DNA of 64,000 bases. Origin: Azorhizobium caulinodans ORS 571. GTDB lineage: Bacteria > Pseudomonadota > Alphaproteobacteria > Rhizobiales > Xanthobacteraceae. Of this stretch, positions 45,901 through 54,759 are shown in pieces. Numbering within the stretch: the stretch's first letter is position 1; every line of letters starts with the position of its first letter. The position numbers were made by a program, and so were the translations under genes. The stretch lies in NCBI RefSeq assembly GCF_000010525.1, contig NC_009937.1, positions 2,175,501-2,239,500 on the forward strand, given 5' to 3'. A model generated the notes under the pieces. It was not told where the DNA came from and made no database searches. It worked only from the letters and a program-made list of their open reading frames with translations.

Positions 45901-48100
45901 CGGCACGTCGTGGGGAGGACGCTTGACCCGCTTTGTCAGTTCGGGATCCGTGACTGTCATACCCGCGACGCTCACGGTGACGGCGAACGGCGGCAGCATG
46001 GTCTATGGCTACGCTGCGCCTGCGCTCGGCTACACGGCCTCCGGCTGGAGGAATGGCCAGGGCGACAGCCTGCTGTCCGGCGTCTCGGTAACGACCAACG
46101 CCACGTCTACGTCCAATGTGGGCACATCCTACACCAGCAGTGCCAGCGGCGGCTCGCTGTCGGGCGCCGCATCGGGCAATTACACGCTGAGCTATGTGGA
46201 CGGCAGCGTCTCCGTCACGCCCCGCGCGCTCACCGTCACTGCCGGTGCCCAGTCCATGATCTATGGCGACAGCGTGCCCGGCCTGACCTATGCGTTGGGC
46301 GGGGCAGGTCTGGTGAATGGCGATACGCTCACCGGCGCGCTCGTTACATCCGCTTCGTCGACGGCCAGCGTGGGCAGCTACGCCATCACGCAGGGCACGC
46401 TGGCCGCGTCATCCAATTATTCAGTGACCTATACGGGTGCCAACGTCTCAGTCACCGCCCGGCCTCTCACCGTTACCGCCGACGCGCAGTCGATGGTCTA
46501 TGGCGATGCCATACCTGGGCTCACCTATGCGGTGGGAGGCGCCGGCCTGGTGAATGGCGACACCCTCAGCGGAGCGGCGGCGACGGGTGCCTCTTCCGCC
46601 TCTGGCGTCGGCTCCTATGCCATCACGCAAGGCTCCTTGGCCGCTTCGTCCAACTATGCCCTCAGCTATGTGGGGGCGAACCTCTCCGTCACGCCCCGAC
46701 TGCTCACCATCACGGCGGACCCCAAGTCCATGACCTATGGCGACAGCCCGCCGGGGCTCACTTATGGGATCGGCGGGGCAGGTCTCGTGAACGGCGACAC
46801 TCTGAGCGGAGCCCTCGCCACATCCGCTTCGTCCTCGGCCAACGTGGGCACCTACGCCGTCACGCAAGGCACCCTGGCCGCGTCGTCCAATTATGCCGTC
46901 ACCTATACGGGCGCCAATCTCGCCATCACCCCGCGCGCGATCACCATCGCCGCCGACGCCCAGTCCATGATCTATGGCGACAGCGTGCCGGTCCTGACCT
47001 ATACGCTCGGCGGAGCAGGTCTGGTGAATGGCGACACGCTCACCGGCGTGCAGGCCACGTCCGCGTCGTCCATGGCCAGCGTCGGCACCTATGCCATCAC
47101 GCAAGGCACCCTGGCGGCGTCGTCCAACTATGCCGTGACCTATATGGGCGCCAATCTGGCCGTAACGCCGCGCGCGCTCACGATTGCCGCCGACGCCCGG
47201 TCCATGACCTATGGCGCCAGCGTGCCGGTCCTGACCTATACGCTGGGCGGAGCAGGTCTGGTGAATGGCGACACGCTCACCGGCGTGCAGGCCACGTCCG
47301 CTTCGTCCACGTCCGGCGTCGGCACCTATGCCATCACGCAGGGCACGCTGGCGGCCTCGTCCAATTACGCGGTCACCTATTCCGGGGCCGGCCTTTCGGT
47401 GACGCCGCGCCCGCTCACGGTTACGGCCAACGCGACGTCCATGACCTATGGCGACGGCCTGCCGCTCCTCACCTATGCGATCGGCGGCGCAGGCCTCGTG
47501 AATGGCGACACGCTCTCCGGGGGGCTCACCACCTCCGCCACGTCGTCTTCCATCGTGGGCCCCTATGCCATCGGGCGGGGAACGCTCTCGGCGTCTCCCA
47601 ATTATGCGCTCACTTATGTGGGCGGCGCCCTGTTGGTCCTTCCACGTCCTCTCACCATAACGGCGGATGACCAGACGCGCGCGACGGGCGCGCCCAATCC
47701 CGCTCTCAGCTACCGGGTCGGGGGGCGTGGGCTGGTGAACGGGGACACGCTCTCCGGGACGCTCGCAACCTCCGCTGGCCCCCTGTCGATGGTGGGTAGT
47801 TACCCCATCACCCAGGGCAGCCTGTCCGCCGGCGCGAACTATGCCTTGACCTACAGTCCGGGGACGCTAACCGTGGTGGGATCGACGCAGACTCCCGCCT
47901 TCATCGAGACGCGGGCCTCGGACGAGGTGGTCGTGACAGAGGCAACGGAAGGGCTTGTGACAGCCGTGGACCAGACGCCCCAGATCGTGCCTCCGCCCAC
48001 CGTCGTTTCATGCGACGGCGGGGCCGGCGGCCCCTGCAGCCTGTTCCCGGTGCCGGAGAATCGGCCCTCCGCCTCCTTTCTCAGATTCCGGGGTGAGTGA
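42950..48100 (+). CDS. Two-partner secretion exoprotein (TpsA) with GLUG and MBG/YDG repeats
   Basis: The 1,716-residue protein has a long signal peptide, then a TPS secretion domain (residues ~50-170) with TSRNAIINWGSFSVRAGNAVRFENG and YLVNPNGITVGPTGQV, the NPNG motif of haemagglutinin-type TpsA proteins. Beta-helical sequence follows. Three GLUG-like units with YVGGLIG cores lie at ~740-825. Two divergent and seven close MBG/YDG-type repeats fill ~925-1646; the last seven (46229-47887) are each exactly 237 bp. The C-terminal ~70 residues are acidic, then Pro-rich, with a CDGGAGGPC cysteine pair. The TpsB gene begins three bases after the stop. A role in adhesion is inferred. Confidence 0.92.
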   Translation: MMSQVADVAPFPSASARAAAWTSRPAGRSARLVALLLATTALSAPAARGGELPTSGSVVSGSAAISVPSATSVLITQTSRNAIINWGSFSVRAGNAVRFENGSGATLNRVTGLSPSQIDGSLSATGSVYLVNPNGITVGPTGQVTTGGSFIASTHDVSDAEFNAGGAMTFRGSSTASVINYGSIGSLGGDVALIARKVENAGTISAPNGTVGLAAGYEVLVRDAALSDGKFVVKVGGGDTEAKTTGVIKAAEAELKANGGNVYALAGNTESLTKATGVASKGGRIFLTAGDGGNVTVTQKLSARAAASNGKAKGGEIRVSGGTVKVSGKLDAKGEGDAGGTIVVTGRDIQLAAGADLDASGATGGLVLVGGDYQGGKDATTKYLAEDVATATTTTVEAGASIRVDGTAGAGGRTVVWSDGTTRFDGTISATAAGTAAGGDAEVSGKVRLAFDGTADLRSERGAFGTLLLDPYNLTISAASGSGMSGFNANANNSVLNATTLTNALATANVTVTTGSAGAQAGDITVATPINWSSGSALTLSAYGSIAVNASITGGTGSSILLRADNTGTGTGTVTFGTGATLSAGGGVSIFYNPSSFAAPTDYSARVASGTLTAYMLVNTVQDLQDMNTNLNGIYALGRDIDASATTSWNGGAGFQPVGTNSSYFYGTLDGQLHVISGLFINRGSLTAVGLFGDLAPGAEIRNLGLVGGSVTGGIATGSLSGINHGIITNVYASSAVTGQDYVGGLIGYNTGTISQAYATGTVSGNDKVGGLIGINGTGAGNSTISNVYATGSVSGSNYVGGLIGANYGVLINAYSSGAVSASTSTSVGGLIGDNTNGVSITASFYNTQTTGQANGVGSGSSGGVTGLTTAQMRDGSTTSGGFYALASAAGWDFTTVWARPNALTSQSSDGQRHYAELYAVSGVVGVNATGTMTYGDASPAWTYTYYGTGSGYGNLVTANPAYASGVTSASDVGTYAVALSGGSGTSWGGRLTRFVSSGSVTVIPATLTVTANGGSMVYGYAAPALGYTASGWRNGQGDSLLSGVSVTTNATSTSNVGTSYTSSASGGSLSGAASGNYTLSYVDGSVSVTPRALTVTAGAQSMIYGDSVPGLTYALGGAGLVNGDTLTGALVTSASSTASVGSYAITQGTLAASSNYSVTYTGANVSVTARPLTVTADAQSMVYGDAIPGLTYAVGGAGLVNGDTLSGAAATGASSASGVGSYAITQGSLAASSNYALSYVGANLSVTPRLLTITADPKSMTYGDSPPGLTYGIGGAGLVNGDTLSGALATSASSSANVGTYAVTQGTLAASSNYAVTYTGANLAITPRAITIAADAQSMIYGDSVPVLTYTLGGAGLVNGDTLTGVQATSASSMASVGTYAITQGTLAASSNYAVTYMGANLAVTPRALTIAADARSMTYGASVPVLTYTLGGAGLVNGDTLTGVQATSASSTSGVGTYAITQGTLAASSNYAVTYSGAGLSVTPRPLTVTANATSMTYGDGLPLLTYAIGGAGLVNGDTLSGGLTTSATSSSIVGPYAIGRGTLSASPNYALTYVGGALLVLPRPLTITADDQTRATGAPNPALSYRVGGRGLVNGDTLSGTLATSAGPLSMVGSYPITQGSLSAGANYALTYSPGTLTVVGSTQTPAFIETRASDEVVVTEATEGLVTAVDQTPQIVPPPTVVSCDGGAGGPCSLFPVPENRPSASFLRFRGE
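46229..47887 (+). repeat. Seven tandem 237-bp repeats inside the TpsA gene
   Basis: Units start at 46229, 46466, 46703, 46940, 47177, 47414 and 47651. Each encodes 79 residues beginning LTVTA-like, then (S)MTYGD-like, GGAGLVNGDTL, a Ser/Thr-rich stretch, Y-I-TQGTLAASSNY and VTYTGANL. No length variation between units was seen; the last is the most divergent. Confidence 0.9.
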
Positions 48101-48103
48101 GGG

Positions 48104-49906
48104 ATGAGCGCTCCCCGTTCCCCGATCATGCGCACCGGCGCGCTGGCGCTGGGCGTCGTCCTTCTTCCCGCCACGGCCGCCTTGGCGCAGGTGATCGCGC
48201 CGGTGGAGCGCAACCTGCCGCCGGTGATCTCGGGGCAGGGGCGGCTCGTCATCGGGCCGCAGGATCTGGCCGGCAGCCCGGACGACACGCCGCTTGGCGT
48301 GGCCCTGTCCGGCATCAGCCTCATCGGGCCGAAGGAGAGCGTGGCGAAACGGGCAGGGCGCGGCATCCGCATCGGCGCCGTGGGCGAGATCGACCGCGCG
48401 GCCCTCACGCAGGCGCTGACGCCCTTCCTCGGACAGCCGCTCTCGCGCAAGCGCATCGCCGACATCCAGGCGGCCATCGCCAAGGTCTATCGCTCGGCCG
48501 GCTATCCCTTCGTCTCCGTCACCCTGCCGCCGCAGGAAGTCACCGGCGGCGTCCTCACCTTGCGCGTGGTCGAGTTCCGCACCGGATCGGTGAAGGTCTC
48601 GGGCGCGGAACCGGGCACCGAGGCTGCGCTCTCCGGTCGCGTGCGCGCCGTGCCCGGCCAGCGCATCGCCTCCGACGCGCTGGAGGAGGATCTGGCCTGG
48701 CTCAACCGCTCGCCCTATCACACGGTCAACGGCGTTTTCGCGCCGGGGGATGAACTGGGGCTGAGCACTCTCACCCTGGAAGTGACGCCACAGAAGCCCT
48801 GGCAGGTGTTCGGCGGCTTGTCCAACACCGGCACCCACTCCACGGGCTTCGACCGCTACTTCGCGGGCTTCGGCGCCGCGCTGCCCGGCCTGCCTGAGAG
48901 CTATCTCTCCTATCAGATCACCGGCAGCCCGAACTTCTGGAGCGATCCGGCCGCGGTCGGCACCGGACCGGACCAGCCGAGCTATTACAGCCAGGCCGGG
49001 CGCCTCGTGATCTCCACCGGCGCCCGCCAGAGCCTCGAATTCGTGCCGAACTATGTGGCGACCCGCCAGAATGCGCAGGGCGCCACCTTCGCCTATGACA
49101 ACCAGACGCTGGAAATCCCAGTGTACTACCGCACGGCGCTCTCTAATCTGGTGCCGGGCCTCTATGCGGGCGATCTCATCCTCGGGGCCACGGGCAAGAC
49201 GGTCTCGCGCACCAGTTATTTCAGCGGGTCGGACATCGGCGGGGCGAATGCGGACCTGTTCGAGCTGATCGCCGGCTGGTCGGTTTCGCGCTCGGACCCC
49301 TTTGGCACCACGAGCCTGGATCTCAAGCTCATCGGCAATCCGGGCGGGGTGATCGGCGGCAACAGCGCCGCACAGTGGAGCCGCTACAGCGGCGGGCGGG
49401 TCACGGACGTGACCTATGTCTATGGCACCGGCGATCTCAACCGGGTGACGCGCCTGCCCGCGGGCTTCAACTGGGTCAGCGACCTGTCGGGCACGGCGGC
49501 GGGCCAGCCCCTGCCGGACACCGAGCAACTGAGCCTCGGCGGTCTTTACGCCACGCGCGGCTACACGCTGGACGACGGCACGGTGGACACGGGCCTCGTG
49601 TGGCGCAACGAATTGCGCACGCCCACCTTCGCGCTGCTCTCGAGCCTCGGCGTTGCGGGTGTGACCGATCAGGTGTCGCCATACGCCTTCCTCGACCTCG
49701 CCTGGGGCCGGGCCTATGGCTATCAGGGCGTGCTGGGGGCCGTGCCGCACAACGACACGTCGCTGGCCGGCCTCGGCCTCGGCCTCGACTACACCCTCAA
49801 CCGCAACCTCACCGCAACGCTCGTCGGCGGCGTCGCCCTCACGGACGCCACCTACACCAAGGCCGGCGACTTTACCCTCCAGGCGCGGGTGTATGTGAGC
49901 TATTGA
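48104..49906 (+). CDS. Two-partner secretion transporter TpsB (ShlB/FhaC/HecB family)
   Basis: The 600-residue outer-membrane protein has a signal peptide (residues ~1-28, ending ATAALAQ). A POTRA-type region (~85-210) contains LTPFLGQPLSRKRIADIQAAIAKVYRSAGYPFVSVTLPPQEVTGGVLTLRVVE. A 16-strand barrel follows and ends in LQARVYVSY with a terminal aromatic residue. TpsB proteins recognise the TPS domain of their partner in the periplasm and export it through the barrel. It starts three bases after the tpsA stop, so the two are co-transcribed. It is the last chromosomal gene before the tRNA-Glu island. Confidence 0.93.
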   Translation: MSAPRSPIMRTGALALGVVLLPATAALAQVIAPVERNLPPVISGQGRLVIGPQDLAGSPDDTPLGVALSGISLIGPKESVAKRAGRGIRIGAVGEIDRAALTQALTPFLGQPLSRKRIADIQAAIAKVYRSAGYPFVSVTLPPQEVTGGVLTLRVVEFRTGSVKVSGAEPGTEAALSGRVRAVPGQRIASDALEEDLAWLNRSPYHTVNGVFAPGDELGLSTLTLEVTPQKPWQVFGGLSNTGTHSTGFDRYFAGFGAALPGLPESYLSYQITGSPNFWSDPAAVGTGPDQPSYYSQAGRLVISTGARQSLEFVPNYVATRQNAQGATFAYDNQTLEIPVYYRTALSNLVPGLYAGDLILGATGKTVSRTSYFSGSDIGGANADLFELIAGWSVSRSDPFGTTSLDLKLIGNPGGVIGGNSAAQWSRYSGGRVTDVTYVYGTGDLNRVTRLPAGFNWVSDLSGTAAGQPLPDTEQLSLGGLYATRGYTLDDGTVDTGLVWRNELRTPTFALLSSLGVAGVTDQVSPYAFLDLAWGRAYGYQGVLGAVPHNDTSLAGLGLGLDYTLNRNLTATLVGGVALTDATYTKAGDFTLQARVYVSY

Positions 49907-50394
49907 GGGCTGGCGAGGTGCTGGCGGCTGAGATCGGCCGGTTCACCTGCCGATGGTGATGTGAACTGGCGGACGATCGTCCTATAAGCACTGATTGGTT
50001 CCGGATGGCTTCCAGCAGCATCCGGCCGCTTCATCCATACCATTCGCTGGTCAGCGCAAGACTGGAAGCATGCCCGCGGGCCGTCACAGGAGAAACGCGT
50101 GCGTCCCATCGCTCGCCGTTGCCCAAAGCGATCCAATACCCGGCCAGACGATGAAGAGGAAGTGCTGGCGCGCCCTAGGGGAAACGGCGGCCGGACGGCC
50201 AAGTCCCTGATATGATTGGTTTATAGCAAGCTGCAATGTGGCATGAATGTAGCAGTTTGGCGTGCCAACGCCAACACATCACGTGCGCGACGCTCTTCGC
50301 TTCACATACTCTGATTTGGTGTTTGCTCTGGAACGAGCATTGCCTCTTGCGGTGTAGGGGGCAGCCCTCAGCGTTTGAAGGGTCGCGTTGTCTC
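49907..50394. other. Intergenic region containing the left island boundary
   Basis: No gene is supported. The 17-bp copy of the tRNA-Glu 3' end at 50166-50182 divides this stretch: bases to the left belong to the chromosome, bases to the right to the island. On the island side the composition becomes AT-richer. TTGGCG-N6-CGCCAA at 50257-50274 is a small inverted repeat, possibly an operator or hairpin downstream of the threonine aldolase gene. Confidence 0.55.
50166..50182. repeat. Distal attachment-site repeat of the tRNA-Glu island
   Basis: TGGCGCGCCCTAGGGGA is identical to the last 17 bases of the tRNA-Glu gene, including the encoded CCA, at 60106-60122. The rest of the tRNA is absent here, as expected for the far att site of an integrated element. 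Confidence 0.85.
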
Positions 50395-51468
50395 CTAGAC
50401 GAGAGCTTTTGCGAAGGCGGCGATGGCGCGTTCAATGGCGGCATCGTCGATCTCGCGATGCGTGACGCAACGTAATTTTTGTTTTCCCCACGGCCGGGTG
50501 AGGAGGCCGATGCCTTCCAGACGCTGGACCCACGCCCCGCTGTCGCGGCCGGATCGCGACACGTCGATCTGGATGATGTTCGTCTGTGGGCTGCTCGCCG
50601 AAATCGTGCCGGCCAGCGCATTGACGCCCTCGCTGAGGCGCCGGGCCCGGCGATGGTCCTCGGCGAGGCGCGGTCCCATGGTGCGCACGGCTTCAAGCCC
50701 GGCCGCGGCCATGATGCCAATCTGCCGCTGTGCGCCGCCGAGCATCCGCCGCAGGGGGCGGCACTTCGCGATGGTGTCCCTCGGGCCGGCGAGGATGGCC
50801 CCCACCGGTGCAGACAGGCCCTTGGACAGGCACAGCGACACGGTGTCGGCGAACTGCGCGATCTCCGCCGGGCGCACATCCAGCGCCACGGCGGCGTTGA
50901 ACAGACGCGCGCCGTCGAGGTGCACGCGCGCGCCACGGGCATGGGCGAGGTCGTGGACGGTGCGCATGTGCGCGAGCGGGAGCACGGCGCCGCCGGCATT
51001 GTTGTGGGAGGTTTCCATGCCCACGAGCGCGGTGCGCAGGCGATGGCCGGTGGCGGTGAGCGCGTCTTCAAGCGCGTTGACATCCATCGCGCCGGCCGTG
51101 CCGGGAACCGGGAGATAGAACAGCCCGGTCAAGGTGCCCGATCCCCGTTCAGAGGTGTAGATGTGGGCGGAGCTTTCCAGCACCACCTGCTCGCCACGCT
51201 CCGCCTGCGCGAGAATTGCAAGGAGATTGGCCATGGTGCAGCTCGGCACGAACAGGCCCGCCTCCTTGCCCAAGGTCTGGGCCGTATAGGCCTCCAGCTC
51301 GCGGGCCGTGGGGTCGCCGTCGAGGCCATCATCACCCACTTCGGCAGCCATCATCCGCTCGTACATGGCGGCGGTGGGACGGGTCACGGTGTCGCTGCGC
51401 AGATCCACGGGCGCCTGATCTGCGGACGGCCGCGCCAGCGTTCCCGCGACATTCTCTTGGACCGACAT
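50395..51468 (-). CDS. ltaE: Low-specificity L-threonine aldolase
   Basis: The 357-residue protein is a PLP-dependent beta-hydroxy amino acid aldolase that splits threonine or allo-threonine to glycine and acetaldehyde. Landmarks are the N-terminal DLRSDTVTRPTAAMYERM, VGDDGLDGDPTARELE and ETSHNNAGGAVLP. HLDGARLFNAAVAL supplies the cofactor aspartate, and the PLP lysine lies in CLSKGLSAPVGA near residue 216. The start lies nine bases after the ABC ATPase stop, making it the last gene of the transporter operon. Its placement suggests that the imported amino acid is its substrate, although the ABC family usually carries polar amino acids such as glutamate. Confidence 0.9.
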   Translation of the reverse strand: MSVQENVAGTLARPSADQAPVDLRSDTVTRPTAAMYERMMAAEVGDDGLDGDPTARELEAYTAQTLGKEAGLFVPSCTMANLLAILAQAERGEQVVLESSAHIYTSERGSGTLTGLFYLPVPGTAGAMDVNALEDALTATGHRLRTALVGMETSHNNAGGAVLPLAHMRTVHDLAHARGARVHLDGARLFNAAVALDVRPAEIAQFADTVSLCLSKGLSAPVGAILAGPRDTIAKCRPLRRMLGGAQRQIGIMAAAGLEAVRTMGPRLAEDHRRARRLSEGVNALAGTISASSPQTNIIQIDVSRSGRDSGAWVQRLEGIGLLTRPWGKQKLRCVTHREIDDAAIERAIAAFAKALV

Positions 51469-51477
51469 CGTGGCACC

Positions 51478-52239
51478 CTACTGCTTGAGAATCTTGGAAA
51501 GGAACAGTCGGGTCCGCTCGTGCCGGGCCTCGACATGGTCGAAGAATTCGCTCTTGGGGCAGTCCTCAATGATCCGGCCGGCATCCATGAAGATGACACG
51601 GTCGGCGACGTGCCGGGCAAAGCCCATCTCGTGCGTCACCACCATCATGGTCATGCCCTCGCGGGCGAGGTCGGTCATGACCTCGAGCACTTCCGTCACC
51701 ATCTCCGGATCGAGCGCCGAGGTGGGCTCATCGAACAGCATGGCGAGGGGATCCATCGACAGCGCGCGGGCGATCGCCACGCGCTGCTGCTGTCCGCCCG
51801 AGAGCGTGCCGGGAAACGCGCTCGCGTGGGCGACGAGGCCGACCCGTTCGAGCAGCGCAAGGCCACGCGCCCGCGCATCCGTCCGGCTGCGCTTGAGCAC
51901 CTGCATCTGGCCGAGACAGAGATTGTCGATGACGCTGAGGTGCGGAAAGAGTTCGAAGTGCTGAAACACCATGCCGGTGGTGGCCCGCAGGCGCGGCAGG
52001 TTCGTGCGACGGTCGCCCACCGATATCCCGTTGACGATGATCTCGCCTTGCTGGAAATCCTCCAGCGCGTTCACCGTCTTAATGAGGGTCGATTTCCCCG
52101 ATCCCGACGGGCCGCACACCACCACAACTTCGCCCTTGGCGACCTGCGTGGAGCACGCGTTCAGCACCTGATGCGGGCCGTACCACTTGCTGACATTCCT
52201 GATTTCGATCATCGGGCTGCTTTCAGGAGCGGAGATCAT
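51478..52239 (-). CDS. Polar amino acid ABC transporter, ATP-binding protein
   Basis: The 253-residue ATPase resembles GltL/GlnQ. Walker A is GPSGSGKST (residues ~43-51), the Q-loop lies in [14 protein letters not shown], the signature LSGGQQQR near 147 and Walker [15 protein letters not shown] near 168, followed by the H-loop VVTHEMGFA. The start at 52239 is chosen because it overlaps the permease stop as ATGA and has GGAAGGTGG upstream; a second ATG lies nine codons in. It energises uptake by the two permeases upstream. All motifs are intact. Confidence 0.93.
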   Translation of the reverse strand: MISAPESSPMIEIRNVSKWYGPHQVLNACSTQVAKGEVVVVCGPSGSGKSTLIKTVNALEDFQQGEIIVNGISVGDRRTNLPRLRATTGMVFQHFELFPHLSVIDNLCLGQMQVLKRSRTDARARGLALLERVGLVAHASAFPGTLSGGQQQRVAIARALSMDPLAMLFDEPTSALDPEMVTEVLEVMTDLAREGMTMMVVTHEMGFARHVADRVIFMDAGRIIEDCPKSEFFDHVEARHERTRLFLSKILKQ

Positions 52240-52928
52240 CGAGCCACCTTCCAGCGCAGTTCCAGGCGCTTCACCAGACGAGAGGCGGCGAAACAGATGA
52301 CGAGATAGACGACGGCCACGAAGACGTAGAACTCTGTCAGGCGGCCGTCCCGCGCGCCAACTTTCGACGCCGCGCCGAGAAAGTCGGTGAGACCGACGAC
52401 ATAAACGAGGGATGTGTCCTGGAAGAGCACGATGAGCCGCGTCAGGAGCGACGGCGTCATATTCCGGATGGCCTGCGGCAGGACGACCTTGAGGAAGGTC
52501 TGCCGGCGGGTCAGCCCCAGCGCGAGGCCGGCGGAGATCTGGCCGCGCCGGATGGACTGGATGCCGCCACGTATGATCTCGCAGAAATAGGCCGCCTCGA
52601 ACAAAGTGAAGCTGACCAAGGCGGAGCGGAAGGCACCCACCTGGATGGGCCGGCTCGACCCCACGAGCCATGCGCCGATGTAAGGCACGAGGAAGTAGAA
52701 CCAGAAGATGATCAGCACCAGCGGCACCGACCGCACGAGATTGACATACAGCGTCGCCGGTACGGACAGCAGCCTGAGCGGCGAGAGGCGCAGAACGGCG
52801 AGCAGGATGCCGAGACCGAATCCCATGGCGCCCGCAAGCACCGTGAGGCCGAAGGTGAGACCGAGCCCGTCGCCGAGCAGGTAGGGCAGGGCGGCCGCGA
52901 TGGCGCCGAAGTCGAAGGACCCGTTCAT
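52236..52928 (-). CDS. Polar amino acid ABC transporter, permease 2 (GltK-like)
   Basis: The 230-residue membrane protein belongs to the HisM/GltK permease family with about five helices. The conserved EAA loop reads [43 protein letters not shown] (residues ~125-165). It starts at 52928 with an ATGA overlap to the first permease and ends with an ATGA overlap to the ATPase, so translation of the three genes is coupled. It forms the heterodimeric channel with the upstream permease. Confidence 0.92.
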   Translation of the reverse strand: MNGSFDFGAIAAALPYLLGDGLGLTFGLTVLAGAMGFGLGILLAVLRLSPLRLLSVPATLYVNLVRSVPLVLIIFWFYFLVPYIGAWLVGSSRPIQVGAFRSALVSFTLFEAAYFCEIIRGGIQSIRRGQISAGLALGLTRRQTFLKVVLPQAIRNMTPSLLTRLIVLFQDTSLVYVVGLTDFLGAASKVGARDGRLTEFYVFVAVVYLVICFAASRLVKRLELRWKVAR

Positions 52929-53692
52929 GACTGCGCCACCCGCGCCGGACTGCTGGCCGCAGCACCGATGAGGCCGGGCACGGCGAGGCGGCGTTCGAGC
53001 CAGCGCATGGCCAGCACGATGCAGCCGTTGATCACCAGATAACCCACGGTCGCGGCGCTGAAGGCCTCGAAGATATGGAAGCTCGCTTCCTGCATCGCGC
53101 GCGCCTGGCCGGTCAGCTCCAGCAGGCCGATGGTCATGGCGACGGAGGAATATTTCACGATCGCCATGAACTCGGAGGTGAGCGGCGGGATCATGAGGCG
53201 GAAGGCTTCGGGCAGGACCACATGCCGATAGGCCATTACCGGCGTCAGCCCCAGCGCCAGCGCCGCCTGAAGCTGGCCGCGCGGCAACGACTGGATCCCT
53301 GAGCGCATTTGTTCCCCGATCCGGGCCGACCCGTAGAAGGTGAGGCACAGCAAGGCGGGGACGAAGGCGTTCCAGGGAGCCGGCATCCCTTTGATGGCCT
53401 GACCGATCGCCTTGGGCAGCACCTCGGGCAGCACGAAGTACCAAAGGAACATCTGCACCAGCAGCGGGATGTTGCGGAAGATCTCCACATAGGTGGCGCC
53501 GATGGCATTCAGCACCGGCGCCCGGGTGGTGCGGAAGACGCCCAGAATGGAGCCGAACACAAGGGCCCCCGCCGCCGTCGCGCCGGTGAGGCCCAGTGTC
53601 CACAACACACCAAGGCCGAGGTTATAGAGATAGCTGTGAACGCCATCCGACGAGAGGTCGAGAAAGACGCTCCAGCTCCAGTCATACTTCAT
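52925..53692 (-). CDS. Polar amino acid ABC transporter, permease 1 (GltJ-like)
   Basis: The 255-residue permease has an N-terminal soluble stretch, [24 protein letters not shown], then helices with [19 protein letters not shown] and the EAA loop [42 protein letters not shown]. This layout matches GltJ-type subunits of glutamate/aspartate transporters. It follows the binding-protein gene by 48 bases and overlaps the next permease. The substrate class is inferred from subunit similarity. Confidence 0.92.
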   Translation of the reverse strand: MKYDWSWSVFLDLSSDGVHSYLYNLGLGVLWTLGLTGATAAGALVFGSILGVFRTTRAPVLNAIGATYVEIFRNIPLLVQMFLWYFVLPEVLPKAIGQAIKGMPAPWNAFVPALLCLTFYGSARIGEQMRSGIQSLPRGQLQAALALGLTPVMAYRHVVLPEAFRLMIPPLTSEFMAIVKYSSVAMTIGLLELTGQARAMQEASFHIFEAFSAATVGYLVINGCIVLAMRWLERRLAVPGLIGAAASSPARVAQS

Positions 53693-53740
53693 CGCCCGGA
53701 TCCGCCAGATGCCGCTCGGGGTGTGGAGCGCGGACCGCGC

Positions 53741-54646
53741 TCACTGATAGTCGGCCGGATCTCCGGAATCCGTCGGCTTGGCAAGGGCCCGCTTCAGGGC
53801 ATCGCTCATGGGATACTTCAGGTTGATGCCGCGCGGCGGGATGGGCGCGTTGAAGTACTTGTCATAAAGCGCGGCGACCGTTCCGTCCTTGATCAGCTTC
53901 AGGACCGCATCGTCCACCAGCTTCTTGAACTCCGGATCATCCTTCGGCTCCATGATGCCGTAAGGCGCGATCTCAAGGCTCTTCGTGCCGATGATGAAGG
54001 CGTCGGGTGTCTTGGAAGAGGCGACCTGGCCATAAGCCAGCCCGTCGTCATTGGCGGTGCCGGCGGCGCGGCCGGTCTCCACCATCAGGAAGGCCTCGCC
54101 CGTGTCCTTGGCGCCAGCGACGGTGATGCCGTAATTGCCCTTCGCATTGATCTGGGAAATGACCTTGAAGGTCTGTCCGCCGGCCTGCGCGGCAATGGTT
54201 TTGCCCCGGAAGGACGCCGGGTTATTCACGTCGACGCCACCGTCCTTGCGCGCCATCAGAACCACCTGCGCCACGAAGGTCGTGGGCGCGAAGGCGACCA
54301 GCTTGTGCCGCTCCACATTATTGGTGGTATTGCCGCATTCCAGATCGATCGTGCCGTTGGCCAGCAGCGGAATGCGCGTGGCGGAGGTGGTCGGGTTGTA
54401 GCGGATGTCGAGCTTGGGGAGATTGAGCGCGGATTTGATCTCGCCGGCGATCTTCTCGCAGATCTCCACCGTGTAGCCGACGGGCTTCTGGTTGCCGTCG
54501 AGATAAGCGAACGGCACCGACGTCTCGGGATGGCCGAGCGTGATGGTGCCCGTCTGGCGGATCGCGTCGACCCGGCTATCGGCAAGAACAGGCCCCGCAA
54601 GTGCGACCCACGACACGGCGACGGCGATACCGGCAAGCGCTTTCAT
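53741..54646 (-). CDS. Amino acid ABC transporter substrate-binding protein (GltI-like)
   Basis: The 301-residue periplasmic protein starts at the ATG at 54646, preceded by GGGGA; an ATG six codons upstream would add nothing typical. The signal peptide ends at GPVLADS. The mature protein resembles GltI/DEBP: GTITLGHPETSVPFAYLDGNQKPVGYTVEICEKIA, then TIDLECGNTTNN and a C-terminal DALKRALAKPTDSGDPADYQ. Two lobes of the type II fold are evident. The CGNTTNN segment resembles the acidic-amino-acid binding region of GltI, so glutamate or aspartate is the likely ligand class. It is the first gene of the transporter-ltaE operon. Confidence 0.92.
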   Translation of the reverse strand: MKALAGIAVAVSWVALAGPVLADSRVDAIRQTGTITLGHPETSVPFAYLDGNQKPVGYTVEICEKIAGEIKSALNLPKLDIRYNPTTSATRIPLLANGTIDLECGNTTNNVERHKLVAFAPTTFVAQVVLMARKDGGVDVNNPASFRGKTIAAQAGGQTFKVISQINAKGNYGITVAGAKDTGEAFLMVETGRAAGTANDDGLAYGQVASSKTPDAFIIGTKSLEIAPYGIMEPKDDPEFKKLVDDAVLKLIKDGTVAALYDKYFNAPIPPRGINLKYPMSDALKRALAKPTDSGDPADYQ

Positions 54647-54759
54647 AAGTGTCCCCACTGGCATGGCGGTGTTACCGCTCGTTCTTCATGGCAAGGAATA
54701 TGACAAGCCTCCATCATGAGGCATAATTCTAATTGATAGGCATTCCATACGGATCTGAT
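54647..54759. promoter_or_regulatory. Divergent promoter region between the ABC operon and its LysR gene
   Basis: The 113-base gap contains an AT-rich stretch at 54720-54743 with ATAATTCTAATTGATAGG, in the position expected for a LysR recognition site serving both promoters. No strict T-N11-A dyad could be fixed. Confidence 0.4.

Noticed and set aside
46229-47887. Possible CRISPR array, because of evenly spaced repeats
   Set aside because: The unit is 237 bp, codes for protein continuously in one frame and has no spacer structure; no cas genes are near.
50166-50182. Possible second or partial tRNA gene
   Set aside because: Only the 3'-terminal 17 bases are present, with no anticodon or D arm; it is better explained as the distal att site.
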